Source: Kiritimatiellia bacterium (lineage in GTDB: Bacteria > Verrucomicrobiota > Kiritimatiellia > UBA8416 > SLMC01). Taken from it: 7,420 nt of DNA. Every line of letters starts with the position of its first letter. Within the stretch, counting starts at the first letter, position 1. Made by a program: the position numbers and the translations under genes. This document shows positions 1 through 5,426 of this stretch, piece after piece. The notes beneath the pieces were generated by a model, which saw only the letters and a list, made by a program, of their open reading frames with translations, did no database searches and was not told the DNA's origin. Where the stretch lies: assembly GCA_007133745.1 (NCBI GenBank), contig SLMC01000135.1, forward strand, positions 1 to 7,420, in the 5' to 3' direction.

Positions 1-392
1 AACCGCCGGTGCTGCTGGACGGCGCGCATAATCCGGGCGCGGCCAAGGTTCTGGCCGCCACGGTGACCGATACGCTGGCGGATCGTCCGTTGGCGATGAT
101 CTTCGGCATGTGCGACGACAAGGATTTGCCCGGATTTTTGAAGGCGTTTCCCGGACAGGGTCGTCCGCTATGGACGGTCCCGATCGACAACCCGCGCTCG
201 CGATCAACCCGCGAGTTAGCCGATGCGGCGCGAGCCCAAGGCTGGGATGCGGTTGAATCGACCCTGGCCGCTGCGCAAAAAGAGGCGAGGACGTGGGCGA
301 AAGACAACGGCGGCGCCGTTCTGATTGCGGGGTCGTTGTATTTGGTCGGCGAGGTATTGCGAGCGACAGGAAAACCGTGGCCGTACGCATAG
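1..392 (+). CDS. folC: Folylpolyglutamate synthase / dihydrofolate synthase, C-terminal part
   Basis: This is the 3' end of a gene that starts before the window; the reading frame begins at base 3 and ends at TAG 390-392, leaving about 129 codons. The residues near the left edge carry LLDGAHNPGA, the conserved motif opening the C-terminal domain of FolC within the Mur ligase superfamily. NPRS (about residue 60) and VLIAGSLYLVGEV near the C-terminus also match FolC. The family uses ATP to add glutamate to folates, and often to dihydropteroate, in the cytosol. The ATP-binding N-terminal and central domains lie outside the window, so whether the protein is mono- or bifunctional cannot be judged. 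It runs in the same direction as the NUDIX gene 37 bp downstream. The family assignment is firm; the substrate range is inferred. Confidence 0.93.
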   Translation, partial: PPVLLDGAHNPGAAKVLAATVTDTLADRPLAMIFGMCDDKDLPGFLKAFPGQGRPLWTVPIDNPRSRSTRELADAARAQGWDAVESTLAAAQKEARTWAKDNGGAVLIAGSLYLVGEVLRATGKPWPYA

Positions 393-398
393 AGCCGT

Positions 399-426
399 GT
401 GGAAAGTTGAAAGTGGAAAGTAGAAC
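399..426 (+). repeat. Degenerate 7-bp tandem repeat (GTKGAAA)
   Basis: Between the folC stop and the NUDIX start lie four consecutive heptamers beginning at 399, 406, 413 and 420. Units 1 and 3 are GTGGAAA, unit 2 is GTTGAAA and unit 4 is the degenerate GTAGAAC. Unit 3 plus the first base of unit 4 supply a purine-rich GGAAAG (415-420) that could act as a Shine-Dalgarno for the TTG at 430. The array fills most of the 37-bp spacer. It is short, so chance is not excluded, but the phase is exact. Confidence 0.6.
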
Positions 427-429
427 GTA

Positions 430-897
430 TTGGAAATGAAAACAAAAACTGTCGAGATATTGGCGCGCGGCGTGTGCGTCAAGCGCGGACGTTTGCTGTT
501 GTGTCATACCCAAGGCGCCGACAACACCTATTTGCCGGGCGGCCACGTGGAATTCGGCGAGCCGGCCCGGTCGAGCTTGGCGCGTGAAATCCAGGAGGAA
601 TTGGGTTTGACCGCGCGGATCGGTCGTTTTCTGGGCGCGGCGGAGCATGTGTTTGCGCAAAAAGGCGAACCGCATGCCGAAATCAACCTTGTTTTCGCAA
701 TGAGCGTGGCAGGCGTGCGCGCCGATCGGGCGCCCCGATCATGCGAAAAGCATATCGATTTTCTATGGGCCGACATGACCGATCTCGACGCTGCGCGACT
801 GGAGCCTGCTTTGTTGCGCCGCATGCTACCCGCGTGGCTTGACAATTCGGCAAGCGAGCGCTGGGCCGATATTCCGAAGGCCCAAAAAAAGAGTTGA
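430..897 (+). CDS. NUDIX hydrolase
   Basis: The 155-residue protein carries a complete Nudix box at residues 38-60: G38, E44, R52-E53-I54, E56-E57, G59 and a hydrophobic L60, matching GX5EX7REUXEEXGU. The two glutamates of REUXEE bind the divalent cation that activates water. The family cleaves nucleoside diphosphates linked to another moiety (damaged or excess NTPs, sugar nucleotides, ADP-ribose, coenzymes); nothing seen here fixes the substrate. Length is normal for a stand-alone single-domain member. Two starts are possible: TTG at 430, with GGAAAG nine bases upstream, or ATG at 436, whose nearest GGA is too close; the difference is two residues. It follows folC in the same direction and is followed by tRNA-Leu. 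Confidence 0.9.
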   Translation: MEMKTKTVEILARGVCVKRGRLLLCHTQGADNTYLPGGHVEFGEPARSSLAREIQEELGLTARIGRFLGAAEHVFAQKGEPHAEINLVFAMSVAGVRADRAPRSCEKHIDFLWADMTDLDAARLEPALLRRMLPAWLDNSASERWADIPKAQKKS

Positions 898-937
898 ACG
901 GACGCGTGTCTTGTGATAGATGTTTTTTCACATTTCG

Positions 938-1023
938 GCCGGGGTGGCGAAATGGCATACGCACCAGACTCAAAATCTGGCGATGGCAACATCATGCGGG
1001 TTCGACTCCCGCCCCCGGCACCA
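938..1023 (+). tRNA. tRNA-Leu (anticodon CAA)
   Basis: A full class II cloverleaf can be drawn. The acceptor arms are GCCGGGG (938-944) and CCCCGGC (1013-1019), with discriminator A 1020 and genomically encoded CCA 1021-1023. The anticodon stem CCAGA/TCTGG (964-968/976-980) encloses loop CTCAAAA with anticodon CAA at 971-973, reading the leucine codon UUG. The long variable arm folds as GATG-GCAA-CATC within 981-995, as expected for tRNA-Leu. The T arm is GCGGG-TTCGACT-CCCGC (996-1012). All stems pair perfectly, so the gene looks intact. Confidence 0.97.
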
Positions 1024-1176
1024 GCCTGAATCGGGCTTGGATTCGCAGGACCTAGGGCGCTGGCCCCAGGCTTTGTTGCATAACCCCTTTGGGGTTGCCA
1101 TTAATAATCCTTTCGTATTCTTGCCATCGGCTTATGTTTGTTTATAGCCGTTAAGTTTCACATTTCGGATGACGCG
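1024..1176. other. Spacer after tRNA-Leu, no gene; contains an IS5-like end
   Basis: I see no convincing coding sequence here. Bases 1069-1083 read GGCTTTGTTGCATAA, which by recollection differs at one position from the terminal inverted repeat of IS903-type (IS5 family) elements. No transposase or opposite end is present, so it could be a solo relic or chance. Bases 1156-1168 repeat exactly the 13 bp just before the tRNA (926-938). Confidence 0.35.
1082..1096. terminator. Short symmetric hairpin in the convergent spacer, possible terminator
   Basis: AACCCC-TTT-GGGGTT forms a perfect 6-bp stem with a 3-nt loop, 58 bp after the tRNA. It lies between the plus-strand tRNA and the converging minus-strand four-helix gene. 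There is no clear T-run on either side, so an intrinsic terminator role is only a guess from position. Confidence 0.25.
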
Positions 1177-1212
1177 ATTGACCGTGTTGACATTGTTGAC
1201 TCGATTGTCAAC
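1177..1212. repeat. Left nonamer array (TTGAC every 9 bp) flanking the four-helix gene
   Basis: On the plus strand TTGAC recurs at 1178, 1187 and 1196, exactly 9 bp apart, the last two within GTTGAC. The next nonamer, 1204-1212, carries the motif inverted (GTCAAC at 1207), so the end can fold as GTTGAC (1195-1200), a 6-nt loop, then GTCAAC. The array starts 10 bp after the stop codon of the four-helix gene in that gene's direction. It mirrors the array upstream of the same gene at 2028-2072, in inverted orientation. Confidence 0.75.
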
Positions 1213-1221
1213 AGGTCGGAT

Positions 1222-1980
1222 TCATTGCTTCATAGGCCTTATTCCTTTGCAGTCGGGAAAGGCCGAGCAGCCCCAGAACTCGCCTTTGGCCGATTTGCGC
1301 TGACGCATAGGCTTGCCGCATTGCGGACAGTCTGGCGCATCAACAGCTTGTTGCAGATCGCGTGCTTTAAGGCGCCGGGTCATAAGACGTTCACTGAAAC
1401 CGCCTGTTTCCTCGAAAGCTTTGCCTTGGGCTTCGATCTGGCTCTTGAGCATATTCAAGGCGCGGCCGATGATGATGAGCAAGGCATTGGCCACGACCGC
1501 CGCATCGTCGGAATCGAGCCAGCAGGCGTATTTGGCGCGCTGTTTCATGGCATGTTTGGCCGATTCGTGAACCACGTCGTCCCTGAAGGGGGCGGGATCG
1601 ATCGAGATCGCATTCACGGCTTTGGCGTCGGGTGAATGGACCGACCATGGAATCTGGCCCTGGTCCAGAATATACACCTCGTAATCGCCGCGCAGCTCGC
1701 CGAGGCTGGCTCGCGCCACGTCGGTGAGTTTCATTTCAGTGTCTTTGGACGTCGAGGCACGCTCTGAGCCTTCAATGATATTTTGGCGACCGCTGCGGGC
1801 AGCCTGCGTCATCTGATCGAACTGCCGCCCTTTAGGATCGTAGAACTTCGATCTTGCCTCGCGGTGATCAAATGTTAGAAAACGCCGACAAAAGCGCAGC
1901 GTTTCGAGCTGAACGATCGTCGCCAGAGTGAACGTGTGGAGTTTGCGAAAACCGCCGTGCTTGTCGAATAGATCGGACAT
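1222..1980 (-). CDS. Four-helix-bundle protein with suffix domain and C-terminal topoisomerase-type zinc ribbon
   Basis: The 252-residue product starts at ATG 1980 with a strong AAAGGAG nine bases upstream. Residues about 10-115 resemble the S23/four-helix-bundle family, known from proteins encoded in 23S rRNA intervening sequences and structurally akin to the Avd accessory protein of diversity-generating retroelements; RQNIIEGSERAS near residue 64 is the typical conserved patch. Residues about 115-210 fit the helical suffix region of the subgroup annotated as 'four helix bundle suffix domain'. The C-terminus has C218, C221, C238 and C244 with WGCSAFPDC, the type IA topoisomerase C4 zinc ribbon that binds nucleic acid. 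The cellular role is unknown; nucleic acid binding is inferred from the ribbon. The gene lies 124 bp after lpxB, co-directional, and nonamer arrays bracket it, which suggests an inserted cassette. No reverse transcriptase or variable repeat is present. Confidence 0.88.
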   Translation of the reverse strand: MSDLFDKHGGFRKLHTFTLATIVQLETLRFCRRFLTFDHREARSKFYDPKGRQFDQMTQAARSGRQNIIEGSERASTSKDTEMKLTDVARASLGELRGDYEVYILDQGQIPWSVHSPDAKAVNAISIDPAPFRDDVVHESAKHAMKQRAKYACWLDSDDAAVVANALLIIIGRALNMLKSQIEAQGKAFEETGGFSERLMTRRLKARDLQQAVDAPDCPQCGKPMRQRKSAKGEFWGCSAFPDCKGIRPMKQ

Positions 1981-2027
1981 GAGAGTAAACTCCTTTCCGT
2001 GGGTTGGGGCGCGGGGCCCATTGCGTC

Positions 2028-2072
2028 GTCAATCATGTCAATAGCGTCAATAGCGTCAACGAGGTCCATCGC
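2028..2072. repeat. Right nonamer array (GTCAA every 9 bp) flanking the four-helix gene
   Basis: On the plus strand GTCAA occurs at 2028, 2037, 2046 and 2055, exactly 9 bp apart, and a degenerate fifth unit (GTCCA) starts at 2064. Two adjacent units (2037 and 2046) are identical, GTCAATAGC. The motif is the reverse complement of TTGAC in the array at 1177-1212, so the two arrays form an inverted pair around the four-helix gene. This one lies between the lpxB stop and the AAAGGAG of the four-helix gene, in its 5' leader. Because 9 is divisible by 3, the array also reads as a tripeptide-like repeat in shadow frames, which I do not consider coding. Confidence 0.8.
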
Positions 2073-2104
2073 AACCTGCACGCACCTGCCCGGCACAGCA
2101 TCAT

Positions 2105-3310
2105 TTATTCCGTATTTGGCGCTTTCGGTGCGGCGAGATCAAGGCCGATGCTTTCCAGCGTCAGATTGGCGGCGCGTTGCGCGGCGCCGCCTTGGCCGAG
2201 CGCGGTCTTGACGTTCCGGTAATCGGCAATCATACGGGCGCGTGGCGGGGTATCCGTCAGCAAAGGTATCAATCCTTCGGCAAGCGCGGACGGTGTGGCG
2301 GCGTCCTGAATGAATTCCGGGCAAACCTTTTTGCCCAGCACAATGCTGGCCAAGCCGATATGATCGGTCTTGACGATGCGCTTGGCGAGAAAATGCGTGA
2401 TCGCCGCCATTTTATAGACAAGCAGCATGGGACATTCCAGCAGCGCGCCTTCGAGCGTGACCGTGCCCGATGCCGCCATGGCGGCTGTAGCTTGTCGCAA
2501 AACTTCCCGCGTTTGGCCTGTGACAATGGACCAACGGGCCGGGGCCGGTTTCAAGGTGGCGATACGGGCGCGAATCAGCGCTTCGATCTTCGGGTCGGGC
2601 GCCGCGACAATGAACGACGCGTCCGGTCGCGCCTGTTGCAGAAGTCCGGCCGCTTTCCATATATCGGGCAGAATACAGTCGATTTCCGCGCGGCGGCTGC
2701 CGGGCAGCAGGGCGATACGGGGCGAGCCCTGCCACGGGATTTCGGTTTGGGGCGTGGCGGAAAATTCGCGCATCTCGTCCACCAGCGGATGCCCGACATA
2801 ATCGACCTTGAGCCCTGTGCCCTCGAAATGCTGCGCTTCGAACGGGAAAATGGCGATCAGTTGATCGAGCGAAGCCGCCATGCGCGGAATGCGGGCTCGG
2901 TGCCAGGCCCAGACCTGCGGGCATATGTAGTAGATTGTTTTGATGCCCAGCGCGTGGGTCCGGCGGGCGAAGCGGAGATTGAAGCCGGGATAATCGATCA
3001 GAATCACGCCATCCGGTTGCCGGTCGCGCGCGGCGGCGAGCAACTCGAAAAAGACGCGGCGAAAGAAACCGTAGCGACGCAACACCTCGACGAATCCCAT
3101 GGCGGCCATGTCCGAGACATCGTACAGCGTCTCCATGCCCGCTTCCCGCATGGCAGGTCCGCCGATGCCGAATACGCGCAAATCCGGGCGCTTGCTTTGC
3201 AGGGTCTTGATCAGGGCGGCGCCATGCATGTCGCCGGACAATTCGCCCGCAACCATGAGCAGGGTAGGGGATGCGGGCGATTCGCCAAGCGTATTCGGGG
3301 CATGGGTCAC
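2105..3310 (-). CDS. lpxB: Lipid-A-disaccharide synthase
   Basis: LpxB (EC 2.4.1.182, GT19) joins lipid X and UDP-2,3-diacylglucosamine into the beta-1,6 disaccharide of lipid A at the inner face of the inner membrane. The 401-residue product shows the family landmarks in order: AGELSGDMHG (21-30), IDYPGFN (105-111), YYICPQVWAW (127-136), GHPLVDE (173-179), LLPGSR (201-206) and SGTVTLEGALLECPM (281-295), with VYK after it. Length is normal. The start is GTG at 3310: its GTGA overlaps the TGA of the upstream oxidoreductase, and AAGGA lies 9 bases before it. This overlap points to translational coupling. A longer reading to 3403 would run deep into the upstream gene and adds non-family residues. 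The partner LpxI gene lies two genes upstream. Confidence 0.95.
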   Translation of the reverse strand: MTHAPNTLGESPASPTLLMVAGELSGDMHGAALIKTLQSKRPDLRVFGIGGPAMREAGMETLYDVSDMAAMGFVEVLRRYGFFRRVFFELLAAARDRQPDGVILIDYPGFNLRFARRTHALGIKTIYYICPQVWAWHRARIPRMAASLDQLIAIFPFEAQHFEGTGLKVDYVGHPLVDEMREFSATPQTEIPWQGSPRIALLPGSRRAEIDCILPDIWKAAGLLQQARPDASFIVAAPDPKIEALIRARIATLKPAPARWSIVTGQTREVLRQATAAMAASGTVTLEGALLECPMLLVYKMAAITHFLAKRIVKTDHIGLASIVLGKKVCPEFIQDAATPSALAEGLIPLLTDTPPRARMIADYRNVKTALGQGGAAQRAANLTLESIGLDLAAPKAPNTE

Positions 3311-4254
3311 GACGGATTTTCCTTGATCGCATCGCAGATTCTGATCGCCAAGTCGAGCGCATCGGTGGCTTGCCGTCCGCAGACAACGGGTGTTTTCCTG
3401 CACTGTACACAGTCCACGAACGAGGCCAGTTGCCGTTCCAGCGCATCGCCTTTTTCGATGGGGACAGGCACGGTCTCGATGGCGCGGTTCGCTTTGCGCG
3501 AGAGCAGACCCGATTGATTCATGTAATCGAGCGAGAGGTAGGCGTCCTCCTGAAAGACGCGCAACTTGCGCAGGCGTTCGCGGCTGATACGGCTGGCGGT
3601 CACATTGGCGACGCAGCCGTTTTCAAATACGAGCCGGGCGTTGGCAATGTCTTCGGTCGGCGCCAGCGCCGCCACGCCGACGGCGTGGAGCGTTTTCAGA
3701 GGCGAACGGACCAGGTGCAGAATGATGTCGAGATCATGAATCATCAGATCGAGTACGACGCTGACCTCGGTGCCGCGCGGCGCCGAGCCGGGACGCGCAG
3801 GCGGAAACGGGGCCAGTCGTTCGGCCTCGATAAAACGCGGCGTGGTCAGGTTGGCCTCCAGAAAGCCGATCACCGGATTGAACCGCTCGACATGGCCGAC
3901 TTGCAGCGTCAGATTTTTCCGTTCGGCGATGGCCACCATCTCGCGGGCCTGCTGCAGCGTGGCGGCGATCGGTTTCTCCATGAGCATGTGGCAGTTGCGG
4001 TTGGCCAATTTCAGGAAGACCTCGTGGTGCCGGTCGGTGGGCGCGGCGACACTGGCGGCCTCGACAGAGGAAGCCAGCTCGTCCAGACGGTCGAACGGCC
4101 GGGTCCGGTACTTGTCCGCGATTTCGCGGGCGCGTTGCGGGTCGGTGTCGAACACGCCGACAAGCTCGACGTTAGGCATTTCGGAATAGATGCGCGCATG
4201 CCATTGGCCGAGACTGCCGACACCGAACACGCCAACCTTGAGCTTGTCAGTCAT
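3307..4254 (-). CDS. Gfo/Idh/MocA-family NAD(P)-dependent oxidoreductase, possibly GnnA-like (UDP-GlcNAc 3-dehydrogenase)
   Basis: The 315-residue protein opens with a Rossmann fold, VGVFGVGSLG, with the GxGxxG glycines at 11, 13 and 16, and an acidic D36 after beta-2 that favours NAD. It has the family EKP motif (93-95), GHVERFNP (120-127) and DLMIHDLD (169-176), whose H173 is in the usual catalytic position. The family oxidises or reduces sugars and sugar nucleotides. Lying between lpxI and lpxB, with a 4-bp overlap into lpxB, it probably acts on a lipid A precursor. GnnA, which oxidises UDP-GlcNAc at C3 before amination by GnnB, is the closest known precedent, but no gnnB is in the window. 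ATG 4254 has AAAGGA 4 nt upstream. An in-frame ATG at 4332 with a better Shine-Dalgarno would add 26 residues encoded by repeat DNA; I prefer 4254 because the fold starts right after it. Confidence 0.88.
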   Translation of the reverse strand: MTDKLKVGVFGVGSLGQWHARIYSEMPNVELVGVFDTDPQRAREIADKYRTRPFDRLDELASSVEAASVAAPTDRHHEVFLKLANRNCHMLMEKPIAATLQQAREMVAIAERKNLTLQVGHVERFNPVIGFLEANLTTPRFIEAERLAPFPPARPGSAPRGTEVSVVLDLMIHDLDIILHLVRSPLKTLHAVGVAALAPTEDIANARLVFENGCVANVTASRISRERLRKLRVFQEDAYLSLDYMNQSGLLSRKANRAIETVPVPIEKGDALERQLASFVDCVQCRKTPVVCGRQATDALDLAIRICDAIKENPS

Positions 4255-4274
4255 GGAATCCTTTCTGTACCCAA

Positions 4275-4336
4275 GTGTGCGGGTATGTGGGTTTGGGAGT
4301 ATGTGAGTTTTCACCCACGCACTCACAAACATTCAC
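4275..4336. repeat. 8-bp degenerate repeat array that reverses orientation at its centre
   Basis: Plus-strand octamers begin at 4275, 4283, 4291 and 4299 and follow GTRTGTGR (for example GTATGTGG, GTATGTGA). A central octamer, GTTTTCAC (4307-4314), is followed in the same 8-bp phase by units at 4315 and 4323 that match the consensus only as reverse complements (GTGCGTGG, GTTTGTGA). The halves can pair as an imperfect hairpin: GAGT at 4297-4300 pairs with ACTC at 4321-4324, with 12 positions and two mismatches up to a TTTC loop. It lies directly upstream of the oxidoreductase start and would be in its mRNA leader. Confidence 0.7.
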
Positions 4337-4338
4337 GT

Positions 4339-4344
4339 CTCCTC
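4339..4344 (-). promoter_or_regulatory. Strong Shine-Dalgarno ahead of an alternative oxidoreductase start
   Basis: On the minus strand GAGGAG is followed by ACGTGA and then ATG at 4332-4330, an ideal 6-nt spacing. This ATG is in frame with the oxidoreductase and would add a 26-residue N-terminal tail encoded largely by the octamer array. It is a better ribosome site than the AAAGGA before ATG 4254, so either a longer protein is made or this is a displaced original leader. Confidence 0.45.
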
Positions 4345-4392
4345 TTTCTTGTGTTTTCGGCCGTACAGCGTTATTAGTTCCTGTTGCGGAAA

Positions 4393-4511
4393 GGCTACGG
4401 ACGACACGGCTTGCCTCGGCGTAGCCCGTAGGGCGAAGACGGGAGGTCGTCCCTCCATTGCAAAAACAAAGCGATTTTACAGATGTTGGAGGGTCGGGCT
4501 CCGTACCGACC
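4393..4511. repeat. Palindrome-rich spacer between lpxI and the oxidoreductase, probable interspersed repeats
   Basis: Three separate inverted repeats lie in a non-coding stretch: GGCTACG (4393-4399) with CGTAGCC (4420-4426), followed at once by another CCGTAG; GGAGG (4442-4446) with CCTCC (4452-4456); and GGTCGG (4492-4497) with CCGACC (4506-4511), a perfect 6-bp stem with an 8-nt loop. In the minus-strand direction the last hairpin comes 36 bp after the lpxI stop and could reduce read-through, but no T-run follows it closely. Calling them dispersed genomic repeats is inference, as each occurs once in this window. Confidence 0.45.
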
Positions 4512-4547
4512 GCTTTCCTCAACAGAAACTGATTAAGGCTCTACCCG

Positions 4548-5378
4548 TCAAACGTCTTTGGGTTCAAAGACCATAATGCACAGACCGGCTCTGTCGGCTT
4601 GCGCAACGACTTTTTTCCCTTCGAGCACAATGCAGCGGCCGGCTTCGACGGCAAGGGCGGCGGCCTTGATCTTCCGCATGACCTTGATCGTGTGCAGACC
4701 GATCACGGGAATGTCGAAGCGCATATCATGGCCTTTTTTGGCGATTTTCACGATCACCGCGCCGGGCCCGCCCAGACGTCCGGCCCGAAGCAGCGTTTCG
4801 TCGGTGCCCTCGAACGCTTCGACGGCCAAAATCGTGCCTTCCTTGATTACGACGGTTTGTCCGATATCCAGTCCACTGGTTACGCGGGCTACATGGCGAC
4901 CCAATACGATATCGCTTTGCTCGACGGGACCGGGCGCGCGCCGGGTCAGGCTGCCTGGCGACGGCATGTGCGCTTCCATAAAGGTCGAGGCCGGAAGCAC
5001 ATCGAGACCTAGATTCTTAATCGCGTCCCCGACGGCTCCGAAAATCGTGTCGGCATTGCGCTGATGGAGCCCCTTGAGCAGAGTACGCAACGCGGCATCC
5101 GGTCGCGCCCGAAACAGGTGGGTCGGCTTGATCAGACCGGCCATGACCACGTGACGGATGCCGGAGTTTTTCAAAGCGTCAAGCATGGCGGCGAGCTGGC
5201 CCATGTTGATCCAGACGACCGTGTCGACCAGCGTTTCGATGGATTTTTCCGTTTCCTTCTTGAACGCGATGGCGAAGAGACGGCGAACGCCCTGTTGGCG
5301 GGCGGACTCCGCCAGCAGCCGCGGATAAGCGCCTTTGCCGGCAATGATGGCAAGCGATTCGGGTACGGATTGATTCAT
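4548..5378 (-). CDS. lpxI: UDP-2,3-diacylglucosamine pyrophosphatase, LpxI type
   Basis: LpxI (formerly DUF1009) hydrolyses UDP-2,3-diacylglucosamine to lipid X and UMP, replacing LpxH in many alphaproteobacteria and other diderms. The 276-residue length fits. The N-terminal domain starts IIAGKGAYPRLLAE (11-24), followed by GQLAAMLDALKNSGIRHVVMAG (60-81) and KPTHLF (84-89). The C-terminal catalytic domain has GQTVVIKEGTILAVEAFEGTD (173-193), then GRLGGPGAVIVKIAKKGHDMRFDIPVIGLHTI, the most conserved block in the family. ATG 5378 is chosen because the fold begins about nine residues later; its ribosome site (GCAGGG) is weak, and an upstream TTG at 5414 is possible. It starts 48 bp after the nuclease gene and is separated from the oxidoreductase by a 293-bp repeat-filled spacer. 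Its product feeds LpxB, encoded two genes downstream. Confidence 0.94.
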   Translation of the reverse strand: MNQSVPESLAIIAGKGAYPRLLAESARQQGVRRLFAIAFKKETEKSIETLVDTVVWINMGQLAAMLDALKNSGIRHVVMAGLIKPTHLFRARPDAALRTLLKGLHQRNADTIFGAVGDAIKNLGLDVLPASTFMEAHMPSPGSLTRRAPGPVEQSDIVLGRHVARVTSGLDIGQTVVIKEGTILAVEAFEGTDETLLRAGRLGGPGAVIVKIAKKGHDMRFDIPVIGLHTIKVMRKIKAAALAVEAGRCIVLEGKKVVAQADRAGLCIMVFEPKDV

Positions 5379-5426
5379 GGCCCTGCATATAGCCGAGTTC
5401 GGGAGCAAAGACAAGCGCGAAATCGT

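Noticed and set aside
894..922. Promoter for tRNA-Leu (TTGAAC, 17 bp, TAGATG)
   Set aside because: The -10 matches at only 3 of 6 positions; too weak to annotate, although position would suit.
920..1147. 75-residue plus-strand frame over the tRNA
   Set aside because: It reads through a perfect tRNA-Leu; not a protein gene.
1177..2072. Diversity-generating retroelement
   Set aside because: The Avd-like bundle hinted at it, but there is no reverse transcriptase and no template/variable repeat pair.
1875..2096. 73-residue minus-strand frame with an acidic tripeptide-like repeat
   Set aside because: The repeat is just the 9-bp array read in one frame; the rest overlaps the start of the four-helix gene in another frame.
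2177..3517. 446-residue plus-strand open frame opposite lpxB
   Set aside because: It is antisense to a gene with all LpxB motifs; its residues show only the R/G-rich look of a shadow frame in GC-rich coding DNA.
3271..4377. 368-residue plus-strand open frame opposite the oxidoreductase
   Set aside because: It is complementary to a clear Gfo/Idh gene with Rossmann and EKP motifs and has no family resemblance of its own.
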